Source: Magnolia sinica
Lineage: Eukaryota; Streptophyta; Magnoliopsida; Magnoliales; Magnoliaceae
Direction: 5' to 3'
Assembly: GCF_029962835.1 (NCBI RefSeq)
Contig: NC_080575.1
Coordinates: 62,165,493 to 62,229,492 of the forward strand
DNA length: 64,000 nt
The translations under genes were made by a program, and so were the position numbers. Below the pieces are notes generated by a model. That model was given only the letters and a program-made list of their open reading frames with translations. It was not told the origin of the DNA and made no database searches. This document shows positions 35,080 to 46,311 of the stretch, in pieces; position 1 is the stretch's first letter, and every line of letters starts with the position of its first letter.

Positions 35080-35866
35080 TGGTAATCTACTGTATGAGAT
35101 CTATCCACTCGACGACCTTGTTCGTCGGGAAATGAAGTGCTTCCACCTTCTTTGGAAGAGCACAAACACCGAGCTCTCCCACAATTGTTCCTGATGTCCT
35201 ACCTCGTATGATAAGATGAAGAGGATGGTCATTTGAGATGTCGCTTATTTCACCAAGGAATGGAGCTTGGTCTCAGTGCTCGGATGTGGGCAGGTCGGTA
35301 ACCCGATCAGGATGATCAACCATATTCGACCAAAGGGCCCAGCTTAGGGAGCTCTTCCTCAGGACAATCGTGAAGATCAGCTCGGCTGGTCGGCCTCGAT
35401 CTCCTGCCATATGTTTTCAAATCTCGACTACGGCCTACCAGAAGGTTCAGCTCAGGGAGCTCTTTCTCAGGACGACTGCATAGGTCAGCTTGGATGCTCG
35501 GCTTGGTCTTGGTCTTCCACCGCGTGATTTCAGATCTCGACTACTTAATCTTATCTACACTGGTGATCTTGTGAAACGGTTGAGAAACATACGCTGAATG
35601 CACGCCTATAGTTAAGGGGCGTTTCTGTCCACATAATTGACTCCGTGAAGCTATAAATAAGAATACATCCAATGGTGAAAGGTACGCACACATACACCAG
35701 TTTATGTACAGGTGAGCCCTCATCTTTATTGGACCTAGTTTTGCTTGATTCTGACTTAGGCATTAGAGAGTCCCTTGCTATAGCCAGGGTCTCCTTTGTT
35801 TTCTTTGTGTACAGGTGTTCAGAGGTCCAACGAGGGTTGATCGGATTTCTGCATCAACAAACATTA
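35080..35866 (+). mobile_element. LTR fragment, fossil (Ty3/gypsy-like)
   Basis: Two tandem units of about 125 bp (35328-35540, each with CTCAGGACGA/CAATCG) precede a TATA-like CTATAAATAAG at 35651 and a leader ending TTTCTGCATCAACA, which is the style of some gypsy LTRs. No second LTR or coding part is seen nearby, so it may be a solo LTR. The family call is from memory. Confidence 0.4.
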
Positions 35867-36019
35867 TGATTGGCTTTAGAAAGGTTTCATCAATAAACAT
35901 TTTCATTCTAATTATTTCGTGTGTGTAGCCCACTTGAATTTTTAATCTGCTTGATTTTTGGATTCCTACCCTATTGTGATCTTGTGAAATAGTTCCTCTA
36001 GCTTCCTACCACAAGAATT

Positions 36020-36440
36020 GCTAAGTGGGGCCTTCATGATGTCTGTGAGAAATTAACCGTCCATCACTTTTGCCTGCTCCTGTTAAGACATGAGATAAAA
36101 ATGAGGTGGATCCAGTACTCAAGTAGGTGCCTCGGAAAAAGTGGGGAGTGAAATGGCCATTGTTAAAACCTTTTTGAGGTCCACCTGGATGTTTATATGC
36201 CATCCAAATCATTCACAAGGTTATTTCCATTGAAAATGAACTGAAAGCACAAAAATATTAGCCTCATCCAGAGCTTATGTGGCTCCACGAAAGTTTCAAA
36301 GGTAGTTAAATCTGTAATGTTTCCTATCATGTGGCCCATTTGAATTATGAATACGCTCCATTTTTTTGTCTCAGCTTAGGAGTGGGCAAAACAGATGAAT
36401 GGGGTGGATTTCTGACAGACATCATGGTAGGCGCCACCTA
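36020..36440. mobile_element. Foldback element, family FB3, copy a
   Basis: Left GGGGCCTTCATGATGTCTGT and right (reverse complement) GGCGCCTACCATGATGTCTG pair, with GAGAAATTAACCGTCCATC against GATGAATGGGGTGGATTTCT inside. A long imperfect palindrome related in style to FB1. Confidence 0.6.
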
Positions 36441-36479
36441 GCTTTTGACTACAGGAGCTTCTTGGGCCTATTTCCAACA

Positions 36480-37160
36480 GGCATAGTCAGAAGCTAGTTG
36501 GGCTACTATGATGTTTGTGAGAAATCCAGATCATCATAGGATATGAGCTAAACGAGGCAGATCCAAAACTTGAATCGGCTTTGCCTCAAGGAAACAACAG
36601 GATTGAACCTCCACTCTTGCACCTGTTGTCGTGCTTCAGTGGTAGATACTATGGAGTTTTAACAAAGGTCACGGGTTTAAGCATCCTTTTGCGTGGGAAT
36701 GTGTGGGGGTGTGAGTACATGAGCGTGTGGGGGTGGGTGTGAGTGTTTGTTAAAAAAAAAACCTCCACTCTTGAAACATTTGTGGGGTCATGGACAAGGG
36801 TGTCAATGGGCCAGGCTTGGGCCTATAAAGATTAGAATTTTGAATAAAAACAGTTCAAAATCTAGGCCAAGACCTACCTAGGCCCAGTCCATTGACAACC
36901 CTGGCCATGGAAGTTTCAGATTAAGTTGATATTTTTTTGTTTTTAGTTTATCCCAATAGAAATGACATTATGAACAGTTTGGAGGGCATGCAAGATCAAG
37001 GTGGACCATGAGAAGGTTTAACAACAGGCATTTCACTCTCCACTTTTTCCTATCGTGCGGTTTACTTGAGTTTTGGTTCTGCCTCATTTTTTTAAACTCA
37101 TATTCTAACATGACCCAGCGAAATGGATGGACAGAGTGGATTCCTAGCTTCTAACCATAG
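36480..37160. mobile_element. Foldback FB3, copy b, interrupted by a SINE
   Basis: Left arm GAAGCTAGTTGGGCTACTAT...GTGAGAAATCCAGATCATCA; right arm ends GGATTCCTAGCTTCTAACCA. The left arm is split by the SINE at 36620-36759 and one copy of its TSD. Confidence 0.55.
36620..36759 (+). mobile_element. tRNA-derived SINE with 14-bp TSD
   Basis: A 140-bp insert bracketed by AACCTCCACTCTTG at 36606-36619 and 36760-36773. The head has an A-box-like TGCTTCAGTGGTAGAT and a B-box-like GGTCACGGGTTTAAGC, and the 3' end is GTTTGTTAAAAAAAAA. This is the layout of plant tRNA-derived SINEs moved by LINE machinery. A relative lies at 45845-45956. Confidence 0.9.
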
Positions 37161-38640
37161 AAACTTCGTAGAGTGTGTTGCAGGCAAATTAGCATCCATC
37201 TGTTTCTTTTTCCTTTCCCAACGTAGGCAATTTTCCCAACTAGAGCTCCCATTGACTTTGAGTCTAGCGGCATGCTTGCGCAGTGGTGTTTAGGTGGCCT
37301 GACCTGAACAAGAAAGAAGGTTATTCAGGTGGGTACCCGTACATTGTATTATACCCTATTTTTGATAATTCTAAAAGGTCAACAAGAGGCTGACATGTGG
37401 TATTGTATGAGGATTATGATGCATGACATGAAAATTAAATATGATATGTGAGATTTTAGGCTTAAGATCACGTTAGTTCAGAAACAATTACACAAATTCC
37501 ATATCCCACATGAAAGTCCAAACATTCAATTAAGGGAAATCTATGTGGGTCCAGGCTTACACATGATAGGGCTAGATCAATAAAAATTATGAACTAAATG
37601 ATACTCAAAGATAAGAAATAATCATCCACACATGTATAGTAATCAGTCCATAATCTAAGGGATTCAGAAATTCCAATTCGAGGAACCCTAGGGTAAGAAA
37701 AGGGGCATAAAATTGGAGATTTGAGTAATTTAGGGTTAGGTTTAGGGATTTTGGGTAAAAGCGGATTGAAAGAGAGGAGAGAGATGAACCAGAGAAGTAC
37801 CGCACGCGTGGACAACAAAAATGGCTAGACGCATGTGCGTGTGATCCCGGCTGCACGTGTGTGAGGTCTATTATTCAGAAAAAGGCCACCTTGGCCTTAG
37901 TCGGCCAGGGATGGACTCCAAAACCTCCAAATCTCAAGTCGATCTGATGTACGGTTTGTGCATGGTGCTCCGCCGAAGTTTCAGCCTTCCTGTAGGGCCA
38001 GATTATGAAATTCTGCTGTGGGGAGGAGAATTACTGCAATAAATGATTAATTTGAAGTGTAGAAGATGGGGTGAGATGAGAAGAAGGGAGAACTTCGCTC
38101 CCTGGTAGTTAGCCCTTCGATGAAGGGAGAACTTCACTCCCAATTAGGCTTCACAACTCAGAGAGTAGGAAAACGCAGAATTTTTATTAATCTTCAATGA
38201 ATGAAAAAAAGCTACAAGGGGTGCCTATTTATAAGAAAATTCTATACTCCAAAACTCCCGCCATGTACACAACCTATTACTTGGCGATGAAGTAAATCAA
38301 AATAAAAACCAATCGAAGAAATCTAAAACATTTATGATGTTCTAAATAACATAAATAAACAAAACTTAAAATATGATCTAAATCTGACTAGTGGGCCATA
38401 ATCATGAGATCCCATGATGGACTTTTCGTAACTATTGGGCTCACTCTTGTGAATCAAAACTTCGTCTTCTAACTAGGAGGCCCTCCTTGGACATCGTTAT
38501 TGGGCTAAATCGACGGTGGGGCCCTCCCTCTCCTTCTGTATGTGCGTAGGGGGCGGTGTGCATGCGCGTGATGTCCCCATCAGATTAAGAAGTGGATAAA
38601 AAAATCTTCAAAGATTTGGAGCACTTTTTATAGGCTTACA
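37161..38640. other. Intergenic; possible minus-strand LTR fragment at 38050-38600
   Basis: On the minus strand 38600-38050 has a TATA-like CTTATAAATAGG (near 38228) followed by a leader with two GGGAG(T/C)GAAGTTCTCCCTT phrases, as in LTRs. It is treated as a fossil and no coding part belongs to it with certainty. 37161-38050 shows no gene. Confidence 0.3.
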
Positions 38641-40330
38641 GTTAGCGTAAGTTTAGTTCTACATGTCAGTGGATGGTTGACGGAGTGTTGCAGTCAATAT
38701 ACAAGAAGCACGGTCAAGCTGTTTAAGATATAAAAGGTGACCAAGGGCAACCAAAACAAAACCTCGACTGACAAAAGTGAAGTGAGCGGCGAGAGGCGTT
38801 CAGAAGTGGAACTGTCATAAAGAGAAACGTATTAAAAGAAGGATATAGAAAAGAGAAGAATCTGGAAAGTCTTTTGGATTATTGTAACTGTTGCAATAAT
38901 GAAAGAAAGATCTTGAAGAATAAGCTACAACAAAACTTTATAAATAGTAGAGGAATTCAATAGAGCAAGATCATCTTAAAAAACAACCAACACAATAGTC
39001 ATGCAAACTTATCAATTTACTTTCTCGCGGCTTATCCAAAGAGTAGCAATAATCAAGTTGCGGTAATTCTTAGCTATAATCTTTAGTTGTAATCTAAGTC
39101 TACACTCATACGCTGTATTTGTTCTTTATCCAACATCAAGTGGTTCTTTCAAGAGGCACATTCTTGCAGTTACTCCTAGTGACTGATTGTGAATTTTTCT
39201 TTTTGTTTGATTTGCATTGATATTCTGAAAGTCCTCTCTTGTGGAAGACACAAAGTAACCCATCTTGGGAGGAAGAACCCCACCCTCTTATTATTACCTG
39301 ATCTTTATCAAATTATTCAAGTGTCTGAGTAAGTAATCAATCTTCTTAGAATCTGGTCAAATACATTCTTATTAGACGTATCTGCTTATTTTGGAGCTTA
39401 GGGTCAAAGTTGATTGGTTTGGATGGAGCTGCCGTATCGATTTTGGCACGCCGACATAATTGAAAACAAACTGAGCAACTAACACTTTTTGGCATGCTCA
39501 GTGGTACTACAAACTACTTGGTTGTCATAACATTTAGTTGACCCATATATATTTTCTGGTGCAGTAATCATTCAGAATCATGAGCCGAAAAGGGTGGTCG
39601 TAATACTTCAACAGTTGCAGTTGTGGCTAACAAGCCTCCTACTCATGAGGAAGTATAAGTCCAACAAGTGGCTGAGCAAGGAGATCCATCGTCTATTTGT
39701 TCCCCTAAATCCAGACAAACCATCAACATCTTGAATTGAACCTCTTAAAATTATGTCAACCGGGATGGTTGCTATGCAAAGGGGGATTCAAAACATCACA
39801 AAACTATCGTGAGTTTAGGCAAAACACTCGCGAGTTCAAGCTAAGACTTTCAATAGGTGGATGGTCAGCCACAATGAGAGCATGAATCAGTTGGTGGCTT
39901 TGTTTGTTGATAAAGCATTTTTGTTCCTCAGCAATAAGCCGATGCAAGTTCTGTTAGAAATTGGACACATGTACCACCAGTTCAGTCGATGCCACAGACA
40001 CTTCCATTATAGGGAAACACACCACCTGTTCCTTTCCTTAGTCCAATCTAGGATGTGCGAAATTCACCAATATCAATAAATTTCAAACATCCTGAACGTA
40101 TTCCTGTTCATGACATGTGAAATTCACCACCACCATTAGATTTCAGGCGTCTTGAACGTGAAAATAGAAATGTAGTTCATAAAACTAGGAATCAAGGGAT
40201 GCCTAAGGGGCACCCATTGCCTAGAAATCAACCATGTAATGAATAACAGTATCAAGATGACCCTAACGTACCTCTAGTTGCTGCACAATAATACTGAAAG
40301 CGTAACCAAATTGTTCAACTGGTTAAGGAA

Positions 40331-40668
40331 TGTTGTAAATCGGATGTCTTTTTTCTAAACTATAAATATGGGTCCCTAGGGCTATTCTAGGGCATTTTAA
40401 GGCTTTCTAAAGGGATTTCAAGGTTCTTAAAAAGGTTTTAGGGTTTCTAAAGGGTGTAGCACGGGTGAGATTTGAGGTTGTTCGAATCGGCTAAGTCCTT
40501 TCTCTTTGTAATTTTTATTTTCATAGTGGAATTCTGTAGCTTTGTGCCGTGGTTTTTTCTTGCAAGAGTTTTCCACCTTAAATCTTTGATTCTCTTGTGA
40601 TTGCTTGGGCCATTGGATTGCTATCCTAGATCTAGATCTGTGTGATTTCGCAGCATAAATCCCCAACA
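40331..40668 (+). repeat. 5' LTR of the copia fossil
   Basis: Starts TGTTGTAAATCGG and ends ATCCCCAACA, directly before the primer binding site. It is about half as long as its partner. Confidence 0.85.
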
Positions 40669-43432
40669 AGTGGTATCAGAGCAATCGTTGGGGCATATAT
40701 CTAAATATGAGGTATTATAATAATGGGAAGCACTAGGTATGAGATTGAGAAGTACTCAGGGAAAAATAATTTTGAGTTATGGAAGATCAAGATGATAGTT
40801 TCTTAATCAAGCAAAGCAAAGATGATGCTCTTGAGGAGCGAAAGTCTACTATGGCTGATGATGAATGGAATACTCTTGATAAGAAGGCCTGATCATTGAT
40901 CCGTTTATGTCTCACGGATGAGGTTCTCTACAATGTTATGAGGGAGAAAACTGTGGCTAAGTTATGGGCGAAGTTAGAGGATGTCTATATGAAAAAATCC
41001 TCTGAAAATCGCCTGCACTTGAAGCGCCAGTGGTATAAATTTAAGATGGCAGAGGGTGGAGATCTAGAGGCTCACAGAAGCAACTTTAATAAATTAGTTT
41101 GCAAATTGCTGGATATGGTGGAAGTGATGAAAGATGAAGAACAAGCATGTATGTTACTGAATTCTCTTCTGACGTCTTATGAGTCATTCAAGGACATAAT
41201 GTGCTCCACGAATTAAACCCTAATTATCGACATCGTTATCTCAGCCCTTCAAGGGAATACCATGAGAAAGCTTAACGTCGACATGGGGATATCTTCTGAT
41301 GCACTGCTTATAAGGGGTAGAAATTCTAAAGAATTCTGAACAAGCTGTACAGGTTCTTTAGCTTCTAGATCCAAATCCAAGGGTAAGGGCAAATGAAAGG
41401 TAAAGTGCTAGAATTGTGGGATGGAAGGACATGTGAAAAAGGATTGTACAAATCCTAAATCTAAGAGAGAAGATTCTAAGGCTTCGTACAGAAAGGCTAA
41501 TGCTGCCACGTCAGATGAATCGAGTGAATGTAATGGTAATGTTTTGTCTGTGTCTAGGATCAGACGGCCATACGATGATCGTAAGGACGAGTGGATGCTA
41601 GACACAGGGGCATCTTTCCACATGACCCCTCATCGGAGTTGGTTCACCAGCTACAGGGAGTACGATGGTGGACAAGTGTTTATGAGTAATGACATTGCCT
41701 GTAATGTTGTGGCTGTTGGTATGGTGCGCATCAAGATGTTTGATGGGGTGGAGCGTACCCTAACTGATGTGAGGCACATTCCTTACATGAAGAAGAATCT
41801 GATTTCTCTTGGCATACTTGAGGCAATGGGCTGCAAGTACACAAGTATTGATGGTGCTCTTAAAGTATCTAAGGGGGCACGGGTAATCATGAAAGCACAA
41901 TGACTCGGTAACATGTACAAGTTAATCGGGAGTACTTCAAAAGGTGGAGCTGCAATGGTTGTAGCGAATTCCACCTCTGCACGTGTGTGGTATGTTGGGC
42001 ATGGCCACATGAGCAGGCATGGCAGGAAGGCTGAGACGCGCGGACAGTGATACAGAGCAGGTGGAGCAGTCACCTGTGAGAAGAATCACACAGCATAATC
42101 GCAGGATATCGGCGAGGTATGTGGACGACTCCAATATCGCAAAGGATCCGTCTTTTATTCAGATGGCTCTAGGTGAGCCTGGTGCTAAGAAGTGGAAGGT
42201 GACTATGGGCGATGTGATGGACTCGTTGTACTAGATCGACACATGAGAGCTGGTGGAGCTTCCAGTGGGCCGGGAAGTGGTTAGATGTAGGCGGATCTTC
42301 AGGAGGATATAACATAGTTACAGAGCGAGGTTGGTAGCGAAGGGTTATGCTTAGAGAGAAGGGATCTACTTCTCAGATATATTCGCGCCAACGGTATAAC
42401 AAGTGTTTATTAGATTTGTGATTGGCGTTGGTTGGCCAATGAGATCTAGAGCTGGAAGGATGGATGTGGAGTCTGCACTTCTGCAAGGAAAATTAGAAGA
42501 GCTGATCTACATGAAGCAACCAGAGCGGTTCGAAGTTAAAGGGGCTGAGAAAAGACTTTGTAGGAGGTCGTAGTACGACCTGTCACATAGGTAAAGGTTT
42601 GATTCCTTCATGGTGGGTCAGGTATTGTATGTTGATGACATGTAGATTACCAATTATGACATGTCTGAAATCAATGTACTGAAGACTCGGTTAAGTGGGA
42701 CATTCAGGATGAAGGATCGGGGGATTGCAAAGATGGTTTTTGGCATTGAAACTGAAAGAGGAGTAGGTTTTGGTAATCACGGGCAGAATGCCTTGGGTAG
42801 ATATTGATCAAGTATGTGATGGACCAGGCAAAATCGGAGAGCATTCCCTACGTGTCTCTCCTCAAGTTTTCCTCAGGACATGTCCCAGAACAGACGAGGA
42901 AAAGCAGGATATATCTTATGAGTCTTATTCGAATATGGTTGGCAGTGCATGCTATGTTCTGAATTAGACCGGTTATTTCACAGGCTATCAATGTTGTGAG
43001 TAAATACCTCGGCAAATAATATTGGGTAGCGGAGATATGGTAAGAAGACTACATCTTTACTTTTGGAAGACAAGAACAAAGTTGGAAGGGTATGTGGATT
43101 CAGATTACGTAGACAGTGTGGATTTCAGATAGTTGACTTCAGGTTATTCGTTTATACTAACGGGTGGAGCAAATTAGTTGGATACCCATGTTATCCGACA
43201 GGTGCTTGAGGAAGGAGGCGTAACTCTGGAGGAGATTCACACCTGTATGAATCCGGAAGACATGATCTCCAAGGTCGTTCCTATAAAGAAGTTCAAGTTA
43301 TGTGCAACTTCTCTGGGCTTGACGATGGCGTAAAAGAAGGACAGAGTGTGCACGAGAAACTATGATGAGATGAAGATATAAGAGAAGAGGTCAAGAAGCT
43401 ACACGGTTGATGATTGAAGACATGGTGGAGAT

Positions 43433-44053
43433 TGTTGTAAATCGGATGTCTTAAATCTTGGCATCACCGTGCTGCTCAATTAGTCGAGTGGCTGACTCAA
43501 CCGGTCGAGGATCCACTCGACCGGTCGAGGCCTACTTGACTTGAAGTCTAGCGGCTTTATATTTTGTTATTCCGTGCTGCTCGACCAGTCAAGGGATTGG
43601 CTCGACTGGTCGAGGGTCCACTCGACCAGTGAAGGCCCTGGCTCGACTAGTCGAGGGTTACGCAAATAGTGCGCGAATTCTGCGCGAACTGGGTAAATTT
43701 AAGGCGGTTTCGCAGAGGTGTGGAAGAGGACTTTCCTAAACTATAAATAGGGGGTCCCTAGGGCTATTCTAGGGCATTCTAAGGCTTTCTAAAGGGGTTC
43801 CAAGGGTTCCTAAAAGGGTTTTGAGGTTTTTAAAGGGTGTAGCAAGGGTGAGATTTGAGGTTGTTCGAATCGGGTAAGTCCTTTCTCTTTGTAATTTCTA
43901 TTTTCATAGTGGAATTCTGTCGCTTTATGCCGTGGTTTTTTTCCTACAAGTGTTTTCCACGTTAAATCTTTGATTCTTTTGTGATTGCTTGGTGCCATTG
44001 GATTGCTATCCTAGATTTAGATCTATGTGATTCCGCAGCACAAATCCCTAACA
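43433..44053 (+). repeat. 3' LTR of the copia fossil
   Basis: Starts TGTTGTAAATCGG and ends ATCCCTAACA. The 5' third holds about eight CTCGAC(C/T)(G/A)GTCGAG-type palindromes at roughly 43490-43650. Confidence 0.85.
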
Positions 44054-44440
44054 AGGATGACTGAACTACTACTCAAGTTTATCATAAGCTATATCCTAAT
44101 TGGATCGACCGGCAATATCTGTTGCCGAGGAATTGTTGACCCAAATTTACGTTGTTTACAGGTGATATGGGTCAATCGACCGTAGAACACATACGTCGAT
44201 TTACTATACAATGTGGAGAATTGGCCAATTTGGCCATTCACTCACTAGGGTAGCCTTTACTTAGTATTCTAACTTGCTATTGAATTTCATACAAAATTGG
44301 CAAGAAATAAAAGAAAATTTTCATGCTTAGTTTTTTTATAAGGACAGAGAAATTTCTATGACTGGTTTTGCTACATTGCTCGATTTAAAAGAGTAAAAAT
44401 CAATGCAAGGTAGTTACTATCGAGGTAGAATTTGTCTAGT

Positions 44441-45100
44441 TAGCTCAAGATGGACTGGAACAATTAGTTGGAGCTGATTTGATATACAGACTCATACTAA
44501 GTTGCTTAATAGTAAGAAGTCCACTTCAGGATATATTTTTATAATGGTTGGATGAGCTATTTTGTTGAATAGTGCAAAGTAGAAGTGAAAACTTTGTACA
44601 CTATGAAAGAAGAATTTATCGCCCGCTACGAAGTCACATGTCAGGTGATATAGTTACAGATCTTTATCTTAAGGCTTCATATTATGGATTTAATTCTAAA
44701 GCCACTAAGAATCTACCGTGATGATAATATAATAGTGTGATGATAATATGATAGTGTTCTTCTCTAACAATAATAAAAGCTCGTCTAAGTTAAAACACAT
44801 AAAATTTATGGTTATAAAGGAGAGGATTCATGATCATCTAGTGTCTGTGGAACACATTAAAACAAAGCTGATGGTTGTAGACTCACTGCATGTCTAAAGG
44901 CTTACCACCCAAGTCATTCAATGAATTAGTGAGCAATATACAATGTAAGCATTAAATATGGATTTTATTAGTAGAAGAATACAAACACTCCAGATATGTG
45001 CATATTTTACCTAGTATAACTGTTAATTCAGTTTATATGACATTATAGTTTCTATTCCTTTGGTATTGTTTCATGCCCATGATTAAAGTAAATGAACATA
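44441..45100 (+). mobile_element. Ty1/copia 3' fragment, fossil (RNase H end)
   Basis: Traces typical of the C-terminus of copia pol (RNase H: SGYIF.MVG..., LKHIKF.VI.ERI) occur between about 44490 and 44900 and are followed by LTR-like AT-rich DNA. It is a second copia element, distinct from 40331-44053. Broken, several breaks, ends not placed. Confidence 0.6.
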
Positions 45101-46311
45101 ATATTTCATTTTTCTTTTGAGGGAGAAGACATCTCTTGGTAAAGATGTAGGGCCGCTTAAAAATCTGCATGCTTGGCCACACTTGGCATAAGATTTTTAT
45201 ACCATGTACTCAAGCTATTAAGATCCATATTGTTGGGAGTGCTGATATTTGTAATAGTGCCTGGTCCTACTTGGATAAATGTGATGACGATTGTCACGGT
45301 CTCATATTAGTAGCCTTAATGGGCTAGATTGAGTACTGCCAATGATCCATTGTAAGATATCTGATAGAGGTTTTGAGCTTGTAAGGTATACCGGATATAA
45401 TTCATTTCATATAAAATAATGCTATAAGGGACCCAAATAAGAGAATGTAACAATGTGGGACTATTCATACGATGGATTGAACGATTTGGATCACAAGAAT
45501 GGAAATCAGATGGGGCCCACATTATGGCATGTATGCTTTTGGATTACACCCCAAAGTACTGAAACACTTTTAGTTTGAATTGCAAGGGTTTCCCCTCTCT
45601 CTCAGAGAGAGAGAGCGAGAGGGAGGGAGGTGTGTGGAGCCGTCAATGGGTATGACTTGTTGCTGACCTATCACCTTATAAAAGAGCTCGATCCCTGTCT
45701 CTTCTCTCCATGAAAAAGTGAGCTTCACCCCATTGTCAAAGGGAGAGAAAGGGAAGGAAGATTCAGCTTGCCGTCGGTTGCAATAAAGGTTGTATAGTTG
45801 TGATCTCCTCCTTTAATTAAAGGAGATATGAGAAGGGTTCCAGTCCTTGCCTCGGTGGTAGACTCTGAGGAGTTTCAACATGAGGTCTTGGGTTCCAAAC
45901 CCATAGGTGGTGAAATCCCACTAAGGCGTGCGTGGGTGTGTGTGTGTTAAAAAAAAGCCGATGGTAGATAGTCGAAATATGAACCACAAGTGGAAATGTC
46001 TCACAGTATATACATGGAAGAGTTGGCATTTTCAAAAGTTGCTCAGAGACCAAGTTTGTAAAATGCCATGCGATATGTCATATCTCACCTCAGATATGAG
46101 GATACATTTTCTTGAAACCACTTCAACTTGAGCATTACTAGTTATGACTACGGTATTCCATGATATGATGACTTGTTGGCTGTTGTGTAGAATAGAAATA
46201 TATGTTTCAACAAGCAATCTACATATGCTTTTACTTAACAGGTAAAGTTAAGCTATTTATGCTACTTTCAGCATTGGATCATCCAAAACGCATTGATGAT
46301 GTGGTGTAGGA
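45101..46311. other. Region downstream of the GPDH gene
   Basis: Holds LTR-like remnants at its left, a small GA/AG-rich patch at 45596-45630 and the SINE at 45845. The part next to 46311 should contain the GPDH 3' UTR (minus strand); no single polyadenylation signal stands out. Confidence 0.4.
45845..45956 (+). mobile_element. tRNA-derived SINE, relative of 36620-36759
   Basis: TTGCCTCGGTGGTAGACTCT (A-box zone) and GGTCTTGGGTTCCAAACCC (B-box zone) lie in the same spacing as in the SINE at 36620. The tail is GTGTGTGTGTTAAAAAAAA. No clear TSD was seen. Confidence 0.65.

Larger units (their letters stand above)
40331..44053 (+). mobile_element. Ty1/copia LTR retrotransposon, fossil, nested in a gypsy gag
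   Basis: Both LTRs begin TGTTGTAAATCGGATGTC and end CC(C/T)AACA: 40331-40668 and 43433-44053. A primer site AGTGGTATCAGAGC follows the first LTR and a purine-rich tract ATGGTGGAGAT precedes the second. Inside, in order, are traces of gag, a CCHC-knuckle region, a protease with DTGAS, and scattered pieces of reverse transcriptase. Flanking AGGAA / AGGAT look like a 5-bp TSD with one mismatch. It is broken, with numerous breaks, and the internal part is shorter than usual. Shared LTR parts look above 90 percent identical by eye, so it is fairly young among the fossils here. Confidence 0.88.
38641..44440 (+). mobile_element. Ty3/gypsy fossil, gag part only, split by a copia element
   Basis: An LTR-like stretch up to about 39503 is followed by TTTTTGGCATGCTCAGTGGT, a primer-binding-site-like motif typical of this group. 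Gag-like protein traces follow on both sides of the copia element inserted at 40331-44053. Broken, with many breaks, and the pol part is missing. Older than the copia element that sits in it. The family call is by general pattern only. Confidence 0.6.
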
